The notes beneath the pieces are model-generated. The model was given only the letters and a program-made list of their open reading frames with translations. It made no database searches and had not been told where the DNA came from. A stretch of 64,000 bases of DNA from Cupriavidus sp. U2 (GTDB lineage Bacteria; Pseudomonadota; Gammaproteobacteria; Burkholderiales; Burkholderiaceae): contig NZ_RCOG02000027.1 in the NCBI RefSeq assembly GCF_009663685.2, positions 78,239 through 142,238 on the forward strand. Reading direction: 5' to 3'. Below are positions 35,721 to 42,111 of this stretch, one piece after another. Numbering within the stretch: position 1 is the first letter of the stretch; the number at the start of each line of letters is the position of its first letter. The translations under genes were made by a program, and so were the position numbers.

Positions 35721-37019
35721 ATGTTTGCGCAAGCCCTATCCCGCCGGCTGGACCGGCGCGGCATCCACTACGCGTGGATCGTCGCCGCCATCACGTTCTG
35801 CGTGATGCTGACCACTTCCGCCGCGCTCGGCCTGCCCGGCGCCTTCCTGAAACCGCTGACCACCGAGATGGGCTGGAGTACCGACCAGGTGTCATCGATC
35901 CTGGCCTTCCGCTTTGCGCTGTTCGGGCTGATGGCGCCGTTCTCGGCCATCCTGATGGAGCGATTCGGTGTCCGCAACGTGGTCTGTGCCGCTCTGGCGC
36001 TGATTGCCGGTGGCATGGCACTGGCGACGATATCCACGCAGATCTGGCAGCTGTTTGTCGCCTGGGGCCTGATGCTGGGCGTCGGCTCCGGACTGACGGC
36101 CCTGGTGCTGGCCGCACTGGTGGCCAACCGCTGGTTCACGGCGCGGCGCGGGCTGGTGATCGGCGTGCTGACCGCCAGCTCCGCCACGGGGCAACTCGCC
36201 TTCCTGCCCGTCGCGGCATGGCTGATCGAGCATATGGGCTGGCGCGTGGCAGTGCTGCCGGTACTGGCGGCATGTGCCGCGCTGGCAGTGGTGGTGCTGG
36301 GTTTCCTGCGTGGCCGGCCGGCTGACGTTGGCCTGGCGCCCTATGGCGAAGTACCGGCGGCGGTTGCCGCGGCGCCGGCGCCGGCCGCGCCCCTGTCGTG
36401 GTCGGGTCCGTTCGTGGTGCTGCGCGAGGCGGCCCGCACGCAGACCTTCTGGATCCTGGCCGGCACGTTCTTTATCTGCGGGCTCTCCACCAACGGGCTG
36501 ATCCAGACCCACTTCATCGCCCTGTGCGCAGACTTTGGCATGTCGGCCGTACCGGCCGCCTCGGCGCTGGCGATGATGGGCGCGTTCGACTTCGTCGGCA
36601 CCATCATGTCCGGCTGGCTGTCGGACCGCTACGACAGCCGCAAGCTGCTGTTCTGGTACTACGCGCTGCGCGGCCTGTCGCTGTTCTGGCTGCCGCACTC
36701 GGAATTCACGCTCTATGGCCTGTCCGTGTTCGCCATGTTCTACGGTCTGGACTGGATCGCCACGGTACCGCCCACCATCAAGCTGGCAGGCAGCACGTTC
36801 GGCCGCGAGCGCGCCCCGATGGTGTTTGGCTGGATCTTCGCCGCGCACCAGATCGGCGCGGCCACGGCGGCATTTGGCGCCGGGCTGTCACGCACGCTGT
36901 GGCTCACCTACTCGCCGGCCCTGTACGTTGCGGGCAGCGCTTGCCTGGTGGCCGCGCTGCTGGCGCTTATGGTGCGCCGCAAGGCACCAGAAGCCACACC
37001 GCAGCCTGCACGGGCCTGA
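35721..37019 (+). CDS. Major facilitator superfamily transporter
   Basis: 432-residue, 12-helix secondary transporter of the monocarboxylate/OFA-like group. Blocks are IHYAWIVAAITFCVMLTTSAALGLPGAF with EMGWSTDQVSSILAFRF (characteristic N-terminus), RFGVRNVV between TM2 and TM3, NRWFTARRGLVIGVLTASSATGQ, and GWLSDRYDSRKLLFWYYALRGL in the second half. A cytoplasmic Ala/Pro-rich loop at about residues 212-228 separates the halves. Convergent with the LysR gene, 25 bp away. The substrate is probably an organic acid. Confidence 0.85.
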   Translation: MFAQALSRRLDRRGIHYAWIVAAITFCVMLTTSAALGLPGAFLKPLTTEMGWSTDQVSSILAFRFALFGLMAPFSAILMERFGVRNVVCAALALIAGGMALATISTQIWQLFVAWGLMLGVGSGLTALVLAALVANRWFTARRGLVIGVLTASSATGQLAFLPVAAWLIEHMGWRVAVLPVLAACAALAVVVLGFLRGRPADVGLAPYGEVPAAVAAAPAPAAPLSWSGPFVVLREAARTQTFWILAGTFFICGLSTNGLIQTHFIALCADFGMSAVPAASALAMMGAFDFVGTIMSGWLSDRYDSRKLLFWYYALRGLSLFWLPHSEFTLYGLSVFAMFYGLDWIATVPPTIKLAGSTFGRERAPMVFGWIFAAHQIGAATAAFGAGLSRTLWLTYSPALYVAGSACLVAALLALMVRRKAPEATPQPARA

Positions 37020-37043
37020 GACGTCCCGGTCCTTCCTTGCCCC

Positions 37044-37922
37044 TCAGCGTTCGCGGCTTGCCGCCACGAACGCGTCGATCAGGGCGGCAGCCGGCGCACG
37101 CTTGAGCGCCGACTGCCGCACCAGCACGCCGATCTCGCGATACAGGGGCTGGCCCGGCATCGGCACTTCCTTGATATGCGGGGTCTGCCGCAGCGGCACC
37201 AGGGCCGACGGAATGATCGCGCAGCCCAGCCCTTCGCTCACCATCTGCAGGATCACGGCGGGCTCGTCCAGCTCCATGCCTTCGCGCACCCACAGCCGGT
37301 GCCGCCGCAGGTAGCGATCCACCAGCTGCCCGCCCGTGGAATGGCGGTTGTAGCGGATAAACGGCACGGTCTGCAGCAGGGTCTTCAGATCGTCCGGCGC
37401 GTCGGGCGGCGCCACGGCCACGAACCGTTCGCGGATCAGCGGCCCCCATTTCAGTTCTGGCGGAATGCCGAGCCGCGGCTTCACCAGCACGGCGATGTCG
37501 AGTTCGCGGGCATCCACCTGGGTCAGCAACTGCGTCGACATGCCCGGCACGATGTTCACGTGGGTGTCCGGGTGCGCCACCCTGAAACGCTGCATCGCCT
37601 GAGGTAGCAGGCTCGATTGCACAGTCGACACGGCCCCCAGATCCAGCGGCGCCATGTCACGCTGGGCCCGCGCACCTTTCATCGATTCGTAGAGGCCGAC
37701 GATCCGCGCGGCATCGTCCAGCATCTGGCGGCCTTCGTCACTCAATGCCACCGATTTGCCCGACCGATCGAACAGCGTGCAGCCCAGATCCTCTTCCAGG
37801 CGGCGGATCTGGGTGCTTACGGCCGATTGCGTCAGGCCCAGCCGCGTGCCGGCAGCGGAAAACGAGCCGGTTTCGGCGGCCACGAGGAAAGTCTTGAAGT
37901 AGCGCAGCAAGAGGCGGTTCAA
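37044..37922 (-). CDS. LysR-family transcriptional regulator
   Basis: About 292 residues. HTH: LLLRYFKTFLVAAETGSFSAAGTRLGLTQSAVSTQIRRLEEDLG. The effector domain has STVQSSLLPQAMQRFR and ILQMVSEGLGCAIIPSAL. No ATG is available. TTG at 37922 gives the normal LysR N-terminus; TTG at 37949 would add nine residues. A T-N11-A palindrome lies just upstream, divergent from the VOC gene, so it probably regulates the VOC-FAH pair. Confidence 0.82.
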   Translation of the reverse strand: MNRLLLRYFKTFLVAAETGSFSAAGTRLGLTQSAVSTQIRRLEEDLGCTLFDRSGKSVALSDEGRQMLDDAARIVGLYESMKGARAQRDMAPLDLGAVSTVQSSLLPQAMQRFRVAHPDTHVNIVPGMSTQLLTQVDARELDIAVLVKPRLGIPPELKWGPLIRERFVAVAPPDAPDDLKTLLQTVPFIRYNRHSTGGQLVDRYLRRHRLWVREGMELDEPAVILQMVSEGLGCAIIPSALVPLRQTPHIKEVPMPGQPLYREIGVLVRQSALKRAPAAALIDAFVAASRER

Positions 37923-37924
37923 GC

Positions 37925-37939
37925 ATCGAAATTTTCGAT
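37925..37939. promoter_or_regulatory. LysR-type palindrome ATCGAAA-T-TTTCGAT
   Basis: Perfect 7-bp arms around one base, containing the T-N11-A pattern of LysR boxes. It abuts the proposed TTG start of the LysR gene and is about 95 bp upstream of the VOC gene. If real, it favours a start at or after 37922. Confidence 0.5.
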
Positions 37940-38032
37940 ACTTAGTCAAAAAATGATTCGTTTCATATTACGAGTTCTGCTGATTACAATCAACGACACA
38001 CTCCACAACCGCCTTGCAAAAGAGTCACAGCG

Positions 38033-38455
38033 ATGAGCGCCATTCCCCTGTTCCACCTTGCCTTCCCGGTGCACGACCTCGCCACCGCGCGCCAGTTCTA
38101 TGGCGATCTGCTCGGCTGCCCCGAGGGGCGCAGTTCCGACGCCTGGGTGGACTTCAACTTCTACGGCCATCAGGTCGTGGCGCATCTGTCGCCGGACGAA
38201 TGCGGCCATCGCGCCACCAGCGCCGTGGATGGCGACGACGTGCCGGTGCGCCATTTCGGCGCGATCCTGCCGATGGCCGAATGGGAACGCCTGGCCGACA
38301 AACTGCGCGCCGCCGGCACGAAGTTCGTGATCGAGCCGCACGTGCGCTTCAAGGGCCAGGTTGGCGAGCAGGCCACGATGTTCTTCCTGGACCCGTCCGG
38401 CAACGCCCTCGAATTCAAGGCCTTTGGCGACCTGAGCCAGGTGTTTGCGAAGTAA
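38033..38455 (+). CDS. VOC-family (glyoxalase/bleomycin resistance/dioxygenase) protein
   Basis: 140-residue vicinal-oxygen-chelate protein. The first betaalphabetabetabeta module starts IPLFHLAFPVHDLATARQFYGDLLGC with a metal-ligand His; FNFYGHQVVAHLS and a C-terminal DPSGNALEFKAF (ligand Glu) complete the pattern. The catalytic type cannot be told from the fold. It lies 43 bp upstream of an FAH-family gene, with which it probably forms a short catabolic operon under the divergent LysR. Confidence 0.85.
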   Translation: MSAIPLFHLAFPVHDLATARQFYGDLLGCPEGRSSDAWVDFNFYGHQVVAHLSPDECGHRATSAVDGDDVPVRHFGAILPMAEWERLADKLRAAGTKFVIEPHVRFKGQVGEQATMFFLDPSGNALEFKAFGDLSQVFAK

Positions 38456-38498
38456 TCCGGGGCAACCCGTCCCAACTGATAGCGAGACAGAGCGAGAC

Positions 38499-39194
38499 AT
38501 GACCGATTTCGTGATCCAACCCGCGCCGCAGGCGAGCGTGGCCGTTGCCGGCAGCCAGGCCCGTTTTCCGATCCGCCGCGTGTTCTGCGTGGGCCGCAAC
38601 TACGCCGCGCACGCCCGCGAGATGGGCAAGGACCCCGACCGCGAGCCGCCGTTTTTCTTCACCAAGCCGGCTGACGCCGTGGTGGCGGCCGAAGGTCTCG
38701 TGCCGTATCCGCCGCTGACCGAAAACCTGCATCACGAGATCGAACTGGTGGTGGCCATTGGCAAGGCCGGCGCCAACGTCAAACCCGAGCAGGCGCTGGA
38801 TCTGGTGTGGGGCTACGGCGTGGGGGTGGACCTGACGCGCCGCGACCTGCAGGACGTGGCCAAGAAGATGAGCCGCCCATGGGACTGGTCGAAGTCGTTC
38901 GACGCCTCGGGTCCGTGCGGCCCGCTGCAACCGGCCTCGGCAATCGGCCATCCGGCCAAGGGCGCCATCTGGCTCAAGGTCAACGGCGAAACGCGCCAGC
39001 AAGGCGACCTGACCGAACTGATCTGGCCCGTGGCCGACGTCATCGCCTATATCTCCGAGGCCATGACCCTGCAGCCGGGCGACCTGATCTTTACCGGCAC
39101 CCCGGCAGGCGTGGGCGCGCTGAACCCCGGTGACGCGGTGACGGCTGGCGTCGAAGGTGTCGGCGAGATCGCTTTCACGATCGGCAAGCGGTAA
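38499..39194 (+). CDS. Fumarylacetoacetate hydrolase (FAH) family protein, fumarylpyruvate hydrolase-like
   Basis: 231 residues. FAH-fold motifs are FCVGRNYAAHAREMG, EPPFFFTKPADAVV, LHHEIELVVAIGKAG (metal-binding E-x-E), GYGVGVDLTRRDLQ and LIFTGTPAGVGALNPGD. The size and N-terminal block resemble fumarylpyruvate hydrolase of the gentisate pathway, but FAH proteins also include decarboxylases and other C-C hydrolases. Its neighbour is a VOC protein. No gentisate dioxygenase or maleylpyruvate isomerase is visible in the window. Confidence 0.82.
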   Translation: MTDFVIQPAPQASVAVAGSQARFPIRRVFCVGRNYAAHAREMGKDPDREPPFFFTKPADAVVAAEGLVPYPPLTENLHHEIELVVAIGKAGANVKPEQALDLVWGYGVGVDLTRRDLQDVAKKMSRPWDWSKSFDASGPCGPLQPASAIGHPAKGAIWLKVNGETRQQGDLTELIWPVADVIAYISEAMTLQPGDLIFTGTPAGVGALNPGDAVTAGVEGVGEIAFTIGKR

Positions 39195-39342
39195 ACCGGG
39201 CCCTACGGCTGCCACAAGGCGGTGATGTCGGAGCGCCCGGCATTACCGCTTTTTTCTTTTGGATTCAATAACTTATCGTGGGGAGCCACCGCAGCTAGAG
39301 CGAACCCTCCACCTCGAACATCGGAATTTCTTCAAATTCTCC

Positions 39343-39371
39343 TTGCTTATCTATCTAGTAGTAGATAATAT
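39343..39371 (+). promoter_or_regulatory. Sigma-70 promoter with operator 1 in the spacer
   Basis: TTGCTT (39343-39348), 17-bp spacer, TAATAT (39366-39371). The palindrome TATCTA-GTAG-TAGATA (39352-39367) fills the spacer, so a bound repressor would block polymerase. The predicted RNA start is near 39378, about 215 bp upstream of the repeat-protein ATG. Confidence 0.6.
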
Positions 39372-39451
39372 TCGAGCCATGGACGACGCAACGCAGCAAA
39401 CGACACAAGCCGCGCAGCCGAATCCAAGCATCACAAAGTTGTTTGTCAGTA

Positions 39452-39472
39452 CCGGAAGCGGTCTTTTTTTTA
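39452..39472 (+). terminator. Weak hairpin plus T-tract, possible attenuator
   Basis: ACCG-GAAG-CGGT followed by C and a run of T. The stem is only 4-6 bp, so termination would be partial. It lies between the two operator copies, about 80-90 nt after the predicted RNA start. Confidence 0.35.
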
Positions 39473-39484
39473 GCGCAACGTATC

Positions 39485-39500
39485 TATCTAGCAGTAGATA
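39485..39500. promoter_or_regulatory. Operator 2, TATCTA-GCAG-TAGATA
   Basis: Second copy of the palindrome at 39352-39367; even the flanking TATC is repeated (39481-39500 matches 39348-39367 at 19 of 20 bases). The two copies are 133 bp apart, a spacing that could allow DNA looping. The likely binder is the TetR protein encoded at 40273. Confidence 0.6.
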
Positions 39501-39593
39501 GCAGCAAGAAGAAAGACCCCTGATTCGCAGCACAGACATCGGCCAGCGATCCACACACGAACCCGGATCGCCGACCTTGCCAAGGAGAGCATC

Positions 39594-40043
39594 ATGAACG
39601 CAAAGACCATCGTTACCGCCGCCGCCCTCGCCGCCGCTTTTGTGACTGGCGCTGTCCAGGCCGCCCCCGCCGCGCAGAAGACTGGCGAAGTCTACGGTTA
39701 CAGCTACCGCGTGCAAGACCAACGCAGCGCATTTTCCGATGGCGCCCGCCAGGGCAAGTTCGATTCCTTCAGCGAAGGCGCCCGCCTTGGTAACCGCGAC
39801 GCCTTCACCGACGGTGCCCGCGTGACGAACCGCGACGGCCTGGTGGCCAGCATCGGCAACCGCGACGCCTACACCGATGGTGCGCGCGTCGGCAAGGCCG
39901 ACCCGTTCACCGACGGCGCCAAGATCGACAAGTTCGACCCGTACACCGATGGTGCCCGCACCGTCGCCGGCCTGGACCGCACGGGTGTCTCGTCCGAACC
40001 GTCGCGCAACTTCGACGTGTACACCGACGGCGCCCTCGCCTGA
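39594..40043 (+). CDS. Exported DxYTDGAR-repeat protein
   Basis: 149 residues with a signal peptide (MNAKTIVTAAALAAAFVTGAVQA). The mature part is seven clear 8-residue cores spaced by 3-6 residues: SAFSDGAR, DSFSEGAR, DAFTDGAR, DAYTDGAR, DPFTDGAK, DPYTDGAR and DVYTDGAL, plus one degenerate unit (DGLVASIG). No Cys. Asp/Gly-rich turns suggest a possible metal- or ligand-binding solenoid, but this is speculation. Paralogue at 19631-19933. AAGGAG precedes the ATG. Preceded by duplicated operators and followed by a 33-aa membrane peptide and a TetR gene. Confidence 0.8.
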   Translation: MNAKTIVTAAALAAAFVTGAVQAAPAAQKTGEVYGYSYRVQDQRSAFSDGARQGKFDSFSEGARLGNRDAFTDGARVTNRDGLVASIGNRDAYTDGARVGKADPFTDGAKIDKFDPYTDGARTVAGLDRTGVSSEPSRNFDVYTDGALA

Positions 40044-40111
40044 GCCCCCGCCACGGCCGTGCCCCGGTAGAGACCGCGGGCACGGCCGGAACAGATACCA
40101 GGAGCTTCATC

Positions 40112-40213
40112 ATGACCTTGCGTGACACAGCCCTGATCCTGGGCGGCTGGGTGGTGCTCTGCCTCACCAGCGGCGCAGTCCTCTCGCTGGTTGCGCAGAA
40201 CCTGTCCATCTGA
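40112..40213 (+). CDS. 33-aa single-helix membrane peptide
   Basis: MTLRDTALILGGWVVLCLTS is followed by GAVLSLVAQNLSI and a stop. One hydrophobic helix covers about residues 7-28. AGGAG lies 7 bp before the ATG, a strong ribosome-binding site that random frames rarely have. It sits 68 bp after the repeat-protein gene and 59 bp before the TetR gene, all in one direction, so it is probably part of the same transcript. Function unknown. Confidence 0.6.
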   Translation: MTLRDTALILGGWVVLCLTSGAVLSLVAQNLSI

Positions 40214-40272
40214 AAGGCCGGGCGGGCGAACAACCGGAGGGTCCATCGCCACAAAAGGCGCGGACAGTTGAC

Positions 40273-40878
40273 ATGAAAACGCATTCCGTACGCGATCAAT
40301 TGCTCGAGCACGCCTCCGTGCTGATCCGGCAACGGGGCTACAACGGTTTCAGCTACCGCGACCTCGCGGAGCTGGTAGGCGTGAAGACATCGAGCATCCA
40401 CTACTACTTCCCGGCCAAGGACGATCTGGTGCTGGAAGTGGTGCGCCTGTACCGTGAACGCTCGCAGGCCCGGCTGGCGGCCATCGACACATCGCTGCCG
40501 CTGATCGAGCAGGCCGAGCGATATGTGGGCCCGCTGCGCAACGATATCGAGCTGAACCAGATCTGCCTGGCCGGCATGTTGTCCGCCGAGGTGCTGGCGC
40601 TGCCCGATGCGATCCGCAGCTACCTGCAGGCACATTTCCAGGCAAATGAAACCTGGATCGCGAACCTGTTGCGCCGCGCCGAGGCCGAACGCGGCCAGCC
40701 GTACCCGGTGCCGCCGCCGTTGCTGGCCAAGGTGCTGTATGGCGCGATCCAGAACGGCATCATCACCGCGCGGATGTCGGGCTCCAGCGACCGGCTGGAC
40801 GCCGCGGCCGACATGCTGCTGGGTGCCGTGCGCGGTTCGATGTGCGCAGTGGCCGAGCACGAACCGGCGATGGCCTGA
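40273..40878 (+). CDS. TetR-family transcriptional regulator
   Basis: 201 residues. HTH: LLEHASVLIRQRGYNGFSYRDLAELVGVKTSSIHYYFPAKDDLVLEVV. The C-domain has LNQICLAGMLSAEVLALP, typical of the AcrR-like group that carries a conserved Cys in the ligand domain. Last gene of the repeat-protein / small-peptide / TetR cluster; it is the best candidate for binding the duplicated TATCTA palindromes upstream. Confidence 0.87.
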   Translation: MKTHSVRDQLLEHASVLIRQRGYNGFSYRDLAELVGVKTSSIHYYFPAKDDLVLEVVRLYRERSQARLAAIDTSLPLIEQAERYVGPLRNDIELNQICLAGMLSAEVLALPDAIRSYLQAHFQANETWIANLLRRAEAERGQPYPVPPPLLAKVLYGAIQNGIITARMSGSSDRLDAAADMLLGAVRGSMCAVAEHEPAMA

Positions 40879-40927
40879 TGACCATCCGGGCCTGAACAGT
40901 TTTCTGGGCGCCCCGGTTCAGGCGCCC

Positions 40928-40959
40928 GACGCCCGCCGTCCGCTCTCGCGACGGGCGTC
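40928..40959. terminator. Inverted repeat between TetR and exonuclease III genes
   Basis: GACGCCCG (40928-40935) pairs with CGGGCGTC (40952-40959). It lies between convergent genes; a shared terminator is likely. Confidence 0.45.
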
Positions 40960-41023
40960 ACCCATTTCTCCGACGCCGGGATCGTCCTCCGGCGATTTTT
41001 TTCGTTTACGTTTTTTCGTTTGT

Positions 41024-41995
41024 TTACGAGGCGCCTTTCCCGGCTGCAGCCTTCTTCGCGGCGGCCCGCTTTGCGGGCGCCTTCTTCGGGGCCGCTTTCG
41101 TTGTCGCCGCCTTTGTCACCGCCTTTGTCACCGCCTTCGTCGCCGCCTTTCTCGTCGTGGATGTCTTCGCGGTTGCCTTCGCCGCCCCCTTCGTGACTTT
41201 CCCGCCCGGCTCCTCGCCGCCAGCGTCGATCACGACCCATGCCGGCGCATGATCGCTGGCCTTCTCCTCGCCGCGCACCCATTTGTCGACGCCGGCGTCG
41301 CGCATCCGCAGGCCGGGGCTCAGCAGCAGATGGTCGATCCGCAGCCCCGAATTGGTTTGCCAGTGCTGGCGAAAGTAATCCCAGAACGTGTAGATCTTCT
41401 CGTCGGGATAGCGCGCACGCAGCGCATCGGTCCAGCCCTGCGCCAGCAGGCGGCGGTAACATTCGCGGCTTTCCGGCTGCAGCAGCGCGTCCTTGAGCCA
41501 TGAACGCGTGTTGTAGATGTCGTCATCGGTGGGCACCACGTTGTAGTCGCCCGCGATGACCACCGGGTGGCCGCTCTCCAGCAGCGTCTGCGCATGCCGG
41601 ATCAGCCGTTCGAACCATGCCAGCTTGTAGTCGAACTTCGGGCCCGGCTGCGGATTGCCGTTGGGCAGGTACAGGCACGCGATCAGCACGCCCTCGACGG
41701 CGGCTTCCAGGTAACGGCTCTGCGAGTCCTCGTCGCCGCCCGGCAGCCCCCGCCGTACCTCCACCGGATCGGCGCCCCTGGCAAGGATCGCCACGCCATT
41801 CCACGACTTCTGGCCGTGCCAGATCGCCCCGTATCCGGCCGCGCGAATCTCGTCGATCGGAAACCCCTCGTCTACCGTCTTCAGCTCCTGCAGGCATGCC
41901 ACGTCGGGCGCCTCGCGTTCCAGCCAGTTCAGCAGCGCCTGCAGGCGCGTGCGTACCCCATTGATATTGAAGGTGGCGATCTTGAGCGAATGCAT
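41024..41995 (-). CDS. xthA: Exodeoxyribonuclease III with a histone H1-like Lys/Ala tail
   Basis: 323 residues. Residues 1-258 are a complete XthA-type AP endonuclease/3'-5' exonuclease: KIATFNINGVRTRLQALLNWL, CLQELKTVDEGFP (metal Glu), YLPNGNPQPG, VIAGDYNVVPTDDDI, YTFWDYFRQHWQTNSGLRIDHLLLS and SDHAPAWV (catalytic Asp-His). Residues 260-323 form a basic tail of Lys/Ala/Thr (TKAVTKAVTKAAT, KKAPAKRAAAKKAA) encoded partly by 12-bp tandem repeats at about 41104-41151. The tail probably binds DNA. Divergent from the LexA-boxed helicase, 116 bp apart. Confidence 0.9.
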   Translation of the reverse strand: MHSLKIATFNINGVRTRLQALLNWLEREAPDVACLQELKTVDEGFPIDEIRAAGYGAIWHGQKSWNGVAILARGADPVEVRRGLPGGDEDSQSRYLEAAVEGVLIACLYLPNGNPQPGPKFDYKLAWFERLIRHAQTLLESGHPVVIAGDYNVVPTDDDIYNTRSWLKDALLQPESRECYRRLLAQGWTDALRARYPDEKIYTFWDYFRQHWQTNSGLRIDHLLLSPGLRMRDAGVDKWVRGEEKASDHAPAWVVIDAGGEEPGGKVTKGAAKATAKTSTTRKAATKAVTKAVTKAATTKAAPKKAPAKRAAAKKAAAGKGAS

Positions 41996-42067
41996 CGGAA
42001 CGTTCTCCTTTCAGGCCGGTTTCCATCTTAGATTCGCGCGCCAGAATTTCCTGTCGGTGTCCGATCA

Positions 42068-42083
42068 CTGTATATTCATACAG
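42068..42083. promoter_or_regulatory. LexA (SOS) box CTGT-N8-ACAG
   Basis: CTGTATATTCATACAG matches the proteobacterial LexA consensus at all eight outer positions and is AT-rich inside. It is 28 bp upstream of the helicase start and 72 bp upstream of the exonuclease III start, so it could repress both. Confidence 0.8.
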
Positions 42084-42111
42084 TCCCGCGATCCTTACTC
42101 CCTTTTGCGTC

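Larger units (their letters stand above)
39195..39593. other. 399-bp regulatory intergenic region upstream of the DxYTDGAR gene
   Basis: Holds a near-consensus promoter with an embedded palindrome, a hairpin with a run of eight or nine T (39450-39472), and a second copy of the palindrome. It carries an 80-codon frame (39259-39501) that lacks protein-like features and spans the operators, so I treat it as non-coding. Confidence 0.5.

Noticed and set aside
39259..39501. 80-aa ORF between the two operators
   Set aside because: It spans promoter and operators, has no ribosome-binding site, and ends in the palindrome; non-coding is simpler.
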